Positions 47,074 through 55,414 of a stretch of 64,000 nt of DNA are shown here, one piece after another (position 1 is the stretch's first letter; every line of letters starts with the position of its first letter). Below the pieces are notes generated by a model, which saw only the letters and a list, made by a program, of their open reading frames with translations, searched no databases and was not told where the DNA came from. The stretch covers positions 89,756 to 153,755 of the forward strand of contig NZ_JACHJH010000009.1 of assembly GCF_014203555.1 (NCBI RefSeq), in the 5' to 3' direction. The stretch comes from Streptomyces olivoverticillatus (lineage in GTDB: Bacteria > Actinomycetota > Actinomycetes > Streptomycetales > Streptomycetaceae). A program made the translations under genes and the position numbers.

Positions 47074-47856
47074 GTGACCGCCGACCCCCTTGCCCTGCAC
47101 GCGCTGCACCCGACGACCGGGATCGCGGCCGCGACCACCGACCTGTCGAAGGTCTACGGCAGCGGCGACACCCAGGTCGTAGCCCTGGACCGTGTCGGCA
47201 TCGCCTTCAGGGAGGGCGAGTTCACCGCGATCATGGGTCCCTCCGGCTGCGGCAAGTCCACCCTGATGCACTGCGCCGCCGGGCTCGATTCGCCCACCTC
47301 CGGCTCCGTGCGCATCGGCACCACCGAACTGAGCACCCTCAACGACCGGCAGCTCACCGAGCTGCGCCGTGACCGGATCGGCTTCATCTTCCAGGCGTTC
47401 AACCTGCTGCCGACGCTGACCGCGCTGGAGAACATCACGCTGCCGCTCGCCATCGCCGGACGCCGCCCCGACCGGCAGTGGCTGGACCGCGTGGTCTCCA
47501 TGGTCGGCCTCTCCCGGCGCCTCGACCACCGGCCCGCACAGCTCTCCGGCGGGCAGCAGCAGCGCGTCGCGGTGGCCCGCGCCCTGGTCTCCCGCCCCGC
47601 GATCATCTTCGGCGACGAGCCCACCGGCAACCTCGACTCCCGCGCCGGGGCCGAAGTCCTCGGTTTCCTGCGCGACTCGGTGCGCGAGCTGGGCCAGACC
47701 GTGGTCATGGTCACCCACGACCCCGTCGCCGCCGGCTACGCCGACCGCGTGGTCTTCCTCTCCGACGGCCACCTGGTCGACGAGATGACACGTCCCACCC
47801 CGGACCGGGTCCTCGATGTCATGAAGAACTTCGACACTCGCTCACGCACCAGCTGA
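47074..47856 (+). CDS. MacB/LolD-type ABC ATPase
   Basis: 260-aa ATPase with Walker A GPSGCGKSTLMH, Q-loop FIFQAFNLLPTLTALEN, signature LSGGQQQRVAVARAL, Walker B IIFGDEPTGNLDS and H-loop VTHDP. FQAFNLLPTLTALEN is typical of the MacB/LolD/FtsE-like group that drives mechanotransmission exporters. GTG 47074 has GAGGAG. The permease gene follows after 52 bp. Confidence 0.93.
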   Translation: MTADPLALHALHPTTGIAAATTDLSKVYGSGDTQVVALDRVGIAFREGEFTAIMGPSGCGKSTLMHCAAGLDSPTSGSVRIGTTELSTLNDRQLTELRRDRIGFIFQAFNLLPTLTALENITLPLAIAGRRPDRQWLDRVVSMVGLSRRLDHRPAQLSGGQQQRVAVARALVSRPAIIFGDEPTGNLDSRAGAEVLGFLRDSVRELGQTVVMVTHDPVAAGYADRVVFLSDGHLVDEMTRPTPDRVLDVMKNFDTRSRTS

Positions 47857-47908
47857 CCTGCGCCTGCGCCGCACGTTCCCGCCCCTCCCACGCTTCCGAA
47901 AGCTCCCC

Positions 47909-50479
47909 ATGCTGAGAACAGCCCTGCGCAACGTCCTGGCGCACAAGGCCCGTCTGGTCATGACCGTCCTCGCGGTCTGCCTGGGTGTCGCGTTCGTCTG
48001 CGGCACCCTCGTCTTCGCGGACTCCTCCGCCGCGGCCTACCGCGCCGCCGCGTCGAAGAACTTCGCGGACATCGCGGTCACCGTGAGCCCGAAGGACCCC
48101 CCGCCGGGGACCGCCGCGAACGAGCACGCCGACGTGCTCGACGACGCGCTCGTACGGAAGCTGGCCGACGTACCCGGCGTCGCCGCCGTGCGGCCCTCGG
48201 TCGACGGCGTGGCCACCCTGAACGCCGCCGACGGCACCCCGCTGCGGGCCGACAAGGCGTGGGCGCACCCGGCCGCCGCCTATGTACTGGGCAAGGACGG
48301 CAAGGACAGCCGCTATCCGCTGGTCAAGGGCCACGCCCCCACGAACGGCGACGAACTGGCCGTGGACAGCGGCACCGCCGCCGGCGGCCACTTCCGTATC
48401 GGCGACACCGTCACGCTGGCCACCGACGGCCCGGTGATGACCAAGCGGCTCGTCGGCATCGTCACCACCAAGGACCCCCGGGTGACCGCCGGCGGTACCC
48501 TCGCCCTGTTCGACAAGGCGACCGCCCAGCACCTGTTCGCGACCCCGGGCCACTACACCGGGATCGACCTGTCCGCCGCGCCCGGCACCAACCAGTTCGA
48601 GCTCTCCCGCCGCGTCTCCGACGTGCTCCCGGCCGACCGGGCCGAGGCCACCAGCGGCAGCGCGCAGGCCGCCCGGCAGGCCACCAACGTCGACATGCAG
48701 ACGCGGGGCTACAAGAAACTGCCGATGGTCTTCGCCGGGGTCTCGCTGTTCATCGGCTCGTTCCTCATCGTCAACACCTTCACCATGCTCGTCACCCAGC
48801 GCACCCATGAGATCGCGCTGCTGAGGGCGATCGGCGCCACGCGCCGCCAAGTCGTCCGCTCTGTCCTCTGGGAGGCCCTCCTGGTCGGCCTCGCCGCATC
48901 GGCAGCCGGATTCGTCCTCGGCCTGGGCATCGCCTCGGCGCTGCCCGACATCCTGGGCACCGGCGCGGATCCGCTGCCCCGCGGCCCCCTGGTGATCGGC
49001 CCGCGTTCCATCGTGGCGGCGCTCGGCGTGGGCGTGGGTGTCACCGTGCTCGCCGCGTGGCTGCCGTCCCGCAGGGCGGCGAAGGTCGCGCCCGTCGAGG
49101 CGATGCGCTCGGCCGAACAGCCGCCCACCGCCGCCCAGTCCCGGGTCCGCGCCGTGGCGGGCCTCGCCCTCCTCGTCCTCGGCGCCGGCTGGCTGATCTC
49201 GCTCACGGGGGCGAAGGACGCCTCGGAGGAGAACCTGCAGAACGCGATGCTCAGCTGCGCCGTCCTCGTCGTCGCCATGATCGTGCTGGCGCCGCTGCTC
49301 GCCGCCCCCGTCATCCGGCTGACCGGCCGCCTGACCCGCCGCTTCGGGGTCATCGGCCACCTCGCACGGGAGAACGCGCTGCGCGACCCGCGGCGCACGG
49401 CGGCCACCGCCTCCGCCCTGATGATCAGCACGGCGCTGGTCGCCGGGCTCGCCGTCCTCGGCAACTCCACTTCACAGGCCCTCGACCACCAGGCCGCGGC
49501 CGGCCTCGGAGCCGACTACGTGATCAGTACCCGCAGCACCATGACCGGCATTGACCCGGCCGCCGTACAGCGGGTGGCCGACACCTCCGGGGTGCGGACG
49601 GCGACCGCCGTCACCGACTCCACCATGGTCCTCGGGGGCAGCGTCAAGGAAATCTCCGGCGTCGACCCCGCCACCGTGAAGGACGTGATGAAGCTCGACC
49701 TCACCAGCGGCTCCCTCGCGGACCTCGGGCCGGGCCGGATCGCCGTCTCCAGCACCATCGCCCGGGAACACGGCGTGCGCGCGGGCGGCAAGATCAACGC
49801 CAGCATGGGCATGGGCCCCGGCCGGGACTTCAAGCAGTACACCGTCGTGGCCGTCTACAAGGACAACCCCATCGCCCACGACGTACTCGGCGCCCGTACC
49901 GAGGTGGCGAAGAACAGTTTCCTGCCCGACTCCGTCCAGCGGATCCTCGTCCGCACCGGCAGCAGCGCGGTCTCCAAGAACACCGAGGACCGGCTGCGCA
50001 CCGCCGTGGGCAACAACCCGCTGCTGAAGGTGCAGGACCGGAAGGAGATCGTCCGCGAGGCCGCCGGCACCATGGGCGACCTGCTGACCCTGATGTACGG
50101 GCTGCTCGCCATCGGCGTCGTGATCGCCTCGCTCGGCATCGTGAACACCCTGGCCATGTCGGTCGCCGAACGCACCCGCGAGATCGGCGCACTGCGCGCC
50201 ATCGGCATGGACCGCGCCGGAATCCGGCGGATGATCCGCCTGGAATCGGTGACCGTCGCCGCCTTCGGCACCCTCCTCGGCTTGGCGGGCGGCCTGTTCA
50301 CCGCCTGGGCGGTCGGTGCGCTGGCCAACGGCGCGATGGAGCAGTACTCCCTGGCGATGCCCTGGGGCACGCTGCTCCTCGTATGTCTGGCGTCCCTCGC
50401 GATCGGCGCGGTCGCCGCCGCCGTCCCGGCCCGCCGGGCAGCCGCCCTGAGCCCGCTGGAAGCCGTCGCGGAGGCGTGA
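47909..50479 (+). CDS. FtsX/MacB-like ABC permease
   Basis: 856-aa permease with two FtsX domains. TM1 is at about 12-32 (LVMTVLAVCLGVAFVCGTLVF), followed by a large extracytoplasmic MacB_PCD domain (about 35-260). Three helices from about 270 contain TMLVTQRTHEIALLRAIGATRRQVV. A second periplasmic domain is at about 510-710, and a last three-helix FtsX unit has SVAERTREIGALRAIGMDRAGIRRM. Such two-module permeases extrude peptides, antibiotics or lipids. Transcription ends at a hairpin near 50522. Confidence 0.93.
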   Translation: MLRTALRNVLAHKARLVMTVLAVCLGVAFVCGTLVFADSSAAAYRAAASKNFADIAVTVSPKDPPPGTAANEHADVLDDALVRKLADVPGVAAVRPSVDGVATLNAADGTPLRADKAWAHPAAAYVLGKDGKDSRYPLVKGHAPTNGDELAVDSGTAAGGHFRIGDTVTLATDGPVMTKRLVGIVTTKDPRVTAGGTLALFDKATAQHLFATPGHYTGIDLSAAPGTNQFELSRRVSDVLPADRAEATSGSAQAARQATNVDMQTRGYKKLPMVFAGVSLFIGSFLIVNTFTMLVTQRTHEIALLRAIGATRRQVVRSVLWEALLVGLAASAAGFVLGLGIASALPDILGTGADPLPRGPLVIGPRSIVAALGVGVGVTVLAAWLPSRRAAKVAPVEAMRSAEQPPTAAQSRVRAVAGLALLVLGAGWLISLTGAKDASEENLQNAMLSCAVLVVAMIVLAPLLAAPVIRLTGRLTRRFGVIGHLARENALRDPRRTAATASALMISTALVAGLAVLGNSTSQALDHQAAAGLGADYVISTRSTMTGIDPAAVQRVADTSGVRTATAVTDSTMVLGGSVKEISGVDPATVKDVMKLDLTSGSLADLGPGRIAVSSTIAREHGVRAGGKINASMGMGPGRDFKQYTVVAVYKDNPIAHDVLGARTEVAKNSFLPDSVQRILVRTGSSAVSKNTEDRLRTAVGNNPLLKVQDRKEIVREAAGTMGDLLTLMYGLLAIGVVIASLGIVNTLAMSVAERTREIGALRAIGMDRAGIRRMIRLESVTVAAFGTLLGLAGGLFTAWAVGALANGAMEQYSLAMPWGTLLLVCLASLAIGAVAAAVPARRAAALSPLEAVAEA

Positions 50480-50521
50480 CGCACGGCCTCCGGCCGGCAA
50501 TGTGGTCAAAATGCCGCCGAT

Positions 50522-50570
50522 GTGCGGGGGAGTGGGAGGCAGTACGTTCGCCCCCGCGATCCCCCCGCAC
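50522..50570 (+). terminator. hairpin after the FtsX-type permease
   Basis: GTGCGGGGG (50522-50530) pairs with CCCCCGCAC (50562-50570); the 31-base loop also contains complementary G- and C-runs. Confidence 0.6.
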
Positions 50571-50680
50571 GTTGATGCGATCGGTGAGGAGCCAGGGCCA
50601 TGACGTCCGTCATCACACCGCAGGAACTACCTGCATCCGGACGACGGGCCCACGGTCTTCGTGAACGCTCAGATCGCGCG

Positions 50681-50710
50681 GGCGCGTTAGGGCGCGTTAG
50701 GGCGCGCGGC
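50681..50710. repeat. 10-bp tandem repeat
   Basis: GGCGCGTTAG occurs twice in tandem (50681, 50691) followed by GGCGCGCGGC. It lies in the 286-bp gap before the RCK-like gene. Confidence 0.7.
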
Positions 50711-50753
50711 GGCGACCACGGGGTAAATACGAGCAACCGTGCGCTCCCTGAGG

Positions 50754-50759
50754 CACTCT
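50754..50759 (+). promoter_or_regulatory. -10-like element of a probable leaderless transcript
   Basis: CACTCT ends 6 bp before GTG 50766, the same spacing as other leaderless genes here, though the first base deviates. Confidence 0.35.
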
Positions 50760-50765
50760 GGGGGC

Positions 50766-52664
50766 GTGGTCTCCTTACCTCAGCAGCCGCAAGGCGCCCC
50801 GGTCACCCCGCACATGGTGGTCTGCGGGGACGACGGTCTCGTGCATCGGCTCGCCGCCGAGCTCTCCGGCGTCTACGGCGAGCGGGTCACCCTGGTCCTG
50901 CCGCCCGCGCGCGACGACCGCCGCCGGTCCGTCTCTGCCGCGCAGGGCCGGGCGGCGGCGCTCTTCGGCCGGGTGACGGGTGCGGTCGGGCGCGGCGGCC
51001 CGGCGGCCGGTCAGAACGGCACGGCACCCGGCCCGCTCGTCAGCATCGTCGAGGCGGCCGAGCCCGACGACGAGGCGCTGGCCGCGGCCGGCATCGACCG
51101 GGCCGCCGCGCTCGCGCTCGTCTACGACGACGACGAGACCAACATCCACGCGGCGTTGCGGGCCCGCCGCGTCAACCCCCGGCTGCGGCTGGTCATCCGG
51201 CTCTACAACCGCAGGCTGGGCCAGTACTTGGAGCAACTCCTCGACCAGGCCGCCCTGGTGGGGGCCGCCGACGGCCCGGACGGCGCCCGGGCGGCCGCCG
51301 ACGCGAGCACGACGGTGCTGTCCGACGCCGACACCGCGGCCCCGGCCCTGGTCGCCGCCGCCGTGGCCGGGACGAGCAAGGTCGTCGAGGCCGGCGGGCT
51401 GCTGCTCCGCGCCGCGGAGCGGCCCCCGCCTCCGGACGGGGCGGCCCCCGAGCCCGGCACCTGCACCCTCGCCCTGCTCTCCGACGGCGACGGGCCGGAA
51501 CTCCTCCCGGACGAGCGCACGGTGGCCCGGGCGGCGGGCCGCGGCCGCCTGGTCCTGGAAACCGTCCGCTACTCCGCGCCCCCGCGGCCGCCCTCCCGGC
51601 TCGCGGTCGCGCGCAGCCTGCCGCTGGGCTCCTTCTTCTCCCGGCGGCTGCGCTGGGCCCTGGCCGGGCTGGCCGCCGCGGTCTGCGGGCTGGCGGTGGC
51701 GTCGTGGCTGGTCACGGGGGACGATCCGGTGCACGCCGCGTACCTCTCGCTGCTCGACCTCTTCGCCATCGACGACCCGGCGATCGGGCAGCCGCTGGGC
51801 CGCCAGATCCTCCAACTGCTGTCCGGCCTCCTGGGCCTGCTCCTGCTGCCCCTGCTGGTGGCCGCCGCCCTGGAGGGGCTCGGCACCTTCCGCTCCGCCT
51901 CCGCACTGCCGCGGCCGCCGCGGGGTATGTCGGGGCACGTGGTGCTGCTCGGCCTCGGCAAGGTGGGGGCACGCGTGCTGGCGCGGCTGCGGGAGCTGAA
52001 CATTCCGGTGGTCTGCGTGGAGCGCGACCCGCAGGCGCGCGGCGTGGCCCTGGCCCGGTCGCTGCGGGTGCCGACCGTCATCGGCGACGTGACGGAGGAA
52101 GGCGTCCTCGAAGCCGCCAAGATCGCGGACAGCCGTACGCTGCTGGCCCTGACGAGCAGCGACACGACGAACCTGGAGGCCGTGCTCTACGCCCGTGCGG
52201 TCAAGCCCGACGTCCGTGTCGTAATGCGGCTGTACGAGGACCGGTTCGCCAACGCGGTCTACCGCACCCTGCGCGACTCCCAGCCGCAGGCGAGCACGCG
52301 CAGCCGCAGCGTCTCCTATCTGGTGGCCCCGGCCTTCGCGGGCGCCATGATGGGCCGTCAGATCCTGGGCGCGGTCCCGGTCGAGCGCAAGGTCATCCTC
52401 TTCGCCTCCGTCGAAGTGGCCGGCCACGGCGCCCTGGAGGGCCGTACGGCCGCGGAGGCGTTCCGCCCCGGGGCCTGGCGGGTCCTCGCCCTCGACCTGG
52501 ATTCCGGCCCCGGCCTGCTGTGGCCGCTGCCCGCGGAGCACGTCTTCGGCCGGGAGGACCGGGTGATCGTGGTAGCCACCCGTGAGGGCCTGGCCGACCT
52601 GCTGGGCCGACGCCCCCGGCCACGCACGGCGGACGGGGAACGGCCGTTCGGCGCCGCGCGTTGA
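50766..52664 (+). CDS. RCK-membrane-RCK protein (ion-channel-like, NAD-binding)
   Basis: 632-aa protein. Residues about 15-235 form a first TrkA-N/RCK-like domain (MVVCGDDGLVHRLAAEL, loops lacking a perfect GxGxxG). Two helices follow at about 285-307 (WALAGLAAAVCGLAVASWLV) and 335-362 (ILQLLSGLLGLLLLPLLVAAAL). Next comes a second RCK domain with a proper nucleotide site, LLGLGKVGARVLARL, and a TrkA-C-like end. The re-entrant pore segment between the helices (AYLSLLDLFAIDDPAIG) lacks the TxGYG filter, so K+ selectivity is doubtful. GTG 50766 is chosen over GTG 50739 on promoter spacing. Confidence 0.78.
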   Translation: MVSLPQQPQGAPVTPHMVVCGDDGLVHRLAAELSGVYGERVTLVLPPARDDRRRSVSAAQGRAAALFGRVTGAVGRGGPAAGQNGTAPGPLVSIVEAAEPDDEALAAAGIDRAAALALVYDDDETNIHAALRARRVNPRLRLVIRLYNRRLGQYLEQLLDQAALVGAADGPDGARAAADASTTVLSDADTAAPALVAAAVAGTSKVVEAGGLLLRAAERPPPPDGAAPEPGTCTLALLSDGDGPELLPDERTVARAAGRGRLVLETVRYSAPPRPPSRLAVARSLPLGSFFSRRLRWALAGLAAAVCGLAVASWLVTGDDPVHAAYLSLLDLFAIDDPAIGQPLGRQILQLLSGLLGLLLLPLLVAAALEGLGTFRSASALPRPPRGMSGHVVLLGLGKVGARVLARLRELNIPVVCVERDPQARGVALARSLRVPTVIGDVTEEGVLEAAKIADSRTLLALTSSDTTNLEAVLYARAVKPDVRVVMRLYEDRFANAVYRTLRDSQPQASTRSRSVSYLVAPAFAGAMMGRQILGAVPVERKVILFASVEVAGHGALEGRTAAEAFRPGAWRVLALDLDSGPGLLWPLPAEHVFGREDRVIVVATREGLADLLGRRPRPRTADGERPFGAAR

Positions 52665-52670
52665 CGGGTC

Positions 52671-52973
52671 ATGCTGCTGAGTCTGCTGACGGGGCCGACG
52701 CTGGTCCTGCTGATAGTGATCCCGCTGTTCGTGCTGGCGGCACTGCGCAAGACGGCCCAACTCGCCCGCCGCCGGGGCGGCGGCCCTCGCGGCGTCGGCG
52801 CCACGGCCACGGAGGAGCTGCACGCCCTGATCTACCCTAGCAAACGGGTCCAGTTGGAACAGCGCCGCATAGAACTGGTCCTGCGCGACGACGAACAGGA
52901 CGGCGCCCCAAAGCGCACGGGCGTGGACCTGGACGCGGGGACGATACGGATCGCGGGCCGCGGGACACGGTAG
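52671..52973 (+). CDS. small membrane protein, DUF6191-like
   Basis: 100-aa protein: one N-terminal helix (PTLVLLIVIPLFVLAALRK), a basic linker, and a C-terminal domain with ELHALIYPSKRVQLEQRRIE and LRDDEQDGAPKRTGVDLD, matching the pattern I associate with DUF6191. Function unknown. It begins 6 bp after the RCK-like gene and is probably co-transcribed. Ends one base before the convergent PCD gene. Confidence 0.7.
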   Translation: MLLSLLTGPTLVLLIVIPLFVLAALRKTAQLARRRGGGPRGVGATATEELHALIYPSKRVQLEQRRIELVLRDDEQDGAPKRTGVDLDAGTIRIAGRGTR

Positions 52974-52974
52974 G

Positions 52975-53289
52975 TCAGAGGGGGTGCGCTCCGTGGGCGG
53001 CGGCGATGGCGTCGATCCGCTCGGCGAGGTCGAAGTCGGCCTCGGTGAGCTTGTGCCCGGCGTCGTGTGTGGTGATCGCGAAGCGTACGTGGTCCCAGCG
53101 GAGGTCGATGTCGGCGTGGTGGCCGATGAGCCGTTCCACGTCGGCGACGTGCACGATGAGGGCCACACCGCCGTGGTATCGGGTCGCGAACGAGCGGGTA
53201 ATCTCATCGCCTTGCCGGGCCCAGCCTGGTGCTTGGGCCAGACGTTCCGCGATGTCCTTGTCGGACAGTGGTGCGGGGTTCTGGGGCAC
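52975..53289 (-). CDS. pterin-4a-carbinolamine dehydratase-like protein
   Basis: 104-aa PCD/DCoH fold that dehydrates 4a-hydroxytetrahydropterin. The signature is readable: LIGHHADIDLRWDHVRFAITTHDAG then KLTEADFDLAERID. GTG 53289 has AGGAG 6 bp upstream, and this site lies inside the end of the XRE regulator gene, whose TGA is one base before the GTG. So it is translated as part of the regulator's transcript. No aromatic amino-acid hydroxylase gene is near. Confidence 0.88.
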   Translation of the reverse strand: MPQNPAPLSDKDIAERLAQAPGWARQGDEITRSFATRYHGGVALIVHVADVERLIGHHADIDLRWDHVRFAITTHDAGHKLTEADFDLAERIDAIAAAHGAHPL

Positions 53290-53290
53290 G

Positions 53291-54556
53291 TCAACTCCTA
53301 TCTGGTACTGGGGCCAGAGCCTCCTCCAGGCCCCGGCCAACCGGGGCATCGTGCCACGGCAGCATGGCGCTCTCCAGCAGTCGCAACTCACGCCGCATGC
53401 GGGCCGACCCGGTGTCCGCCGCGATCTGCGCTGCCTCCCGGGCGATCTCGACAGCGCGTTCAGGCTCTTGGGCCGCAGCCGCTGCCGTTGCGTGCCTGGC
53501 CAGATATACCCCCCGATCACGACGGGCTGTCAGCGGTACGGCATCAAGGACCTGGGTCCACAGAGCGCTCGCCTCGCTGCCAAGCCCCAGGCGTCCGTAG
53601 CAGGTGGCACGTTGCACTTCGAGGTAGCCCGGAGTTCGCCGACAGGCGTTCCCCCAGGGCAAGTCGTCGCTGACCTTGGCGAGCACACCCTCCGCTTGGT
53701 CGATGAGCCGGTCAACGGAACAGCGGTCGTTCGTCAGGCTGGCGCCGTGGGCTTGTTGCTGGAGTGCCATGACCCGGACCTTCGGAGCCAACACGCCCCC
53801 ATTCTCGAGTGCTGCCTCGCACAGGTCGATCACCCCGTACCCGTCGCCCAGATCTGTTCGGACCTGTGCCTGGTTGACCAGGGAGTAGGCAATCAATTGC
53901 GGATCGCGGGTTCGCAGGGCGATTTCCTGGGCGACGCCCCTCCAGAATGTAGCCCCGCCGAGGTCACCTGCATCCTGGTAGAGCCACCCCACCAAGGCCG
54001 CATAGGCGGCACCTACGCGCAGAAGTGCTGAGCGGGTCTCCCCATGAGCTGCGCGTGCCAGGCGGTCGATCAGCTCGTACTGTGCCGAGACGACTCCGAT
54101 GAGGTCGTGTGGGCCGAGAAGCATGTCGGCGCGGTAATGGCCTTCCAACTGTGATTGGAAGTAGTCAACGAGCGCAGGGTCGACGTGTCGAGACGGCGTA
54201 GGCCCGGCCGTCAGCGCTGCGGCAGTCACGGAAACGAAGGTGCGGCGATCCACACTCGTCGCCACCTCTCGTTCGGCCCGGATCCAACCATCGGGTGTCT
54301 CGAATCCAAGATCCTCCGGCCAGCGGCCGAATGCTGTATGCAGGGCTGTTGCGCAGTCCTGGCGTGGCCAGCCTGGTTTGCCTGATTCCCACCTTCGCCA
54401 GGTGCGCGGGGACACTTCAAATCCGGGATCACCGAGCGCCTCACGGCCGACCTCGGTCACACCTCTGGCAGCGGCTTCTCCCGATCGCCACCCTCGCTTG
54501 AGGCGTGCGGCCCTCAGCAACTCGTTTCCTGCAACACGCGGGGTCTGGTCGTTCAC
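53291..54556 (-). CDS. XRE-type regulator with TPR-like C-terminus
   Basis: 421-aa regulator. The N-terminal HTH is at about 10-75 (LLRAARLKRGWRSGEAAARG, then SPRTWRRWESGKPGWPRQD). A long helical, TPR-like region covers about 130-400 (repeat-type segments LLRVGAAYAALVGWLYQDAG, LIAYSLVNQAQVRTDLGDG, RDRGVYLARHATAAAAAQ). Base composition is clearly less GC-rich than its neighbours, suggesting acquisition. Such TPR regulators often sense peptides or partner proteins. It is divergent from a 159-aa gene, with four TGGCC repeats between, and is coupled to the PCD gene downstream. Confidence 0.82.
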   Translation of the reverse strand: MNDQTPRVAGNELLRAARLKRGWRSGEAAARGVTEVGREALGDPGFEVSPRTWRRWESGKPGWPRQDCATALHTAFGRWPEDLGFETPDGWIRAEREVATSVDRRTFVSVTAAALTAGPTPSRHVDPALVDYFQSQLEGHYRADMLLGPHDLIGVVSAQYELIDRLARAAHGETRSALLRVGAAYAALVGWLYQDAGDLGGATFWRGVAQEIALRTRDPQLIAYSLVNQAQVRTDLGDGYGVIDLCEAALENGGVLAPKVRVMALQQQAHGASLTNDRCSVDRLIDQAEGVLAKVSDDLPWGNACRRTPGYLEVQRATCYGRLGLGSEASALWTQVLDAVPLTARRDRGVYLARHATAAAAAQEPERAVEIAREAAQIAADTGSARMRRELRLLESAMLPWHDAPVGRGLEEALAPVPDRS

Positions 54557-54574
54557 TGGCGGCGCTCCCGGGCA

Positions 54575-54612
54575 TGGCCATGGAATGGCCTCTATGTGGC
54601 CGTGTGCTGGCC
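54575..54612. promoter_or_regulatory. four TGGCC direct repeats with 11-bp period
   Basis: TGGCC begins at 54575, 54586, 54597 and 54608, exactly 11 bp apart. They lie between the divergent starts of the XRE regulator (54556) and the 159-aa gene (54652), on one DNA face, the layout of a cooperative operator. Confidence 0.7.
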
Positions 54613-54651
54613 TAGTTGATGCAGATCACGCAGAACCATCATGACGTTGTG

Positions 54652-55131
54652 ATGAGGGAACACACACCGAACGCAGAAAGTAATCGGGGCGACTGGATGC
54701 GGGGTTCGCGAGCTGAAGCGCTAGGCGGCGGAGCCGCCCGTTGGCTCGTCTCGCGCGAGCCGCATCCGTCCGTGGCCCGGGAAGCGTGGCTGCGGGACGA
54801 GCCCGCGATCATCCGTGCCGGCATCCATTTCGATGCCGTCCGCATTCCGGCGGAGCACGTCCACCACCTCGCCGGAAGCGACGGCCGCGACGCCGTCGAG
54901 CGCGCCTTCGCCCGGGTCGGCATCGAGACCGCCGTCATCGCCGACCTCTCGCGCCGCTGGTACTACGCCCTCGTACCGCCCCGCACGACGGAGGCGGAAC
55001 ACCCCACCTATCTCGGTGTGCCCGCCCCGCACCGTGCCGATCCGCCCGGTACCCACTGGCTGCTCAGCCCGCCGGACGGCGAAGACGCCCTCTGTGACCC
55101 CGCGTCCGTCCGGAAGCTGGTCGCGTCGTGA
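54652..55131 (+). CDS. hypothetical protein of an XRE-linked module
   Basis: 159-aa protein of no family I can name with confidence. Readable features: MRGSRAEALGGGAARWL, then PSVAREAWLRDEPAIIRAG, FDAVRIPAEHVHHLAGSDG, a hydrophobic strand VIADLSRRWYYALVPP, and GTHWLLSPPDGEDAL near the end. The order (FDAV-IP, then YALVPP, then WL-PPDG) faintly recalls the N-terminal fold of primase-polymerase-type proteins, but catalytic residues are not evident. Start uncertain: ATG 54652, with ATG 54616 also in frame. The stop overlaps the next GTG. Confidence 0.6.
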   Translation: MREHTPNAESNRGDWMRGSRAEALGGGAARWLVSREPHPSVAREAWLRDEPAIIRAGIHFDAVRIPAEHVHHLAGSDGRDAVERAFARVGIETAVIADLSRRWYYALVPPRTTEAEHPTYLGVPAPHRADPPGTHWLLSPPDGEDALCDPASVRKLVAS

Positions 55132-55313
55132 CCGGGACGCAGTGGTGCTCCTGGCACCAAGGGCCGACGGCGCAGCCCGTGCTGATGGCCGTCGACCACG
55201 GCGATCACGTCGCGGTCAACGTCTACGCCTGCCCACCGTGCGCCGCCGCCCACCAGACGCACGTCAATGCGCCGTCGAAGTCGGGCGTTGTCACCCCGAC
55301 CGGGGAGACGTAG
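55128..55313 (+). CDS. small Cys/His protein of the XRE-linked module
   Basis: 61-aa protein. WCSWHQ near the N-terminus and ACPPCAAAHQTH in the middle give three Cys and several His, a likely zinc-binding knuckle. GTG 55128 overlaps the TGA of the preceding gene (GTGA), so the two are coupled. No family recognised. A hairpin follows at 55347. Confidence 0.6.
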   Translation: MTGTQWCSWHQGPTAQPVLMAVDHGDHVAVNVYACPPCAAAHQTHVNAPSKSGVVTPTGET

Positions 55314-55346
55314 GTGCAACTGTCCTCCGGCGCTTTCCCGCTATCA

Positions 55347-55365
55347 GAGCCCGTCAACCGGGCTC
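55347..55365. terminator. short hairpin between convergent genes
   Basis: GAGCCCG and CGGGCTC pair with loop TCAAC, between the 61-aa gene and the TipA-like gene. Confidence 0.55.
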
Positions 55366-55414
55366 GTGCCTGCAACCGGGGGTCTGCAGCCCCCCGGGCA
55401 GAGTGAGCGTTCGG

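Noticed and set aside
50600..52585. Long frame starting at ATG 50600 with GAGGAG upstream
   Set aside because: It runs in another frame through the RCK-like gene and has the Arg/Gly/Ala-rich composition typical of off-frame reading in high-GC DNA.
54652..55131. Naming the 159-aa protein a primase-polymerase
   Set aside because: Only a loose order of short motifs agrees and no catalytic residues can be pointed to.
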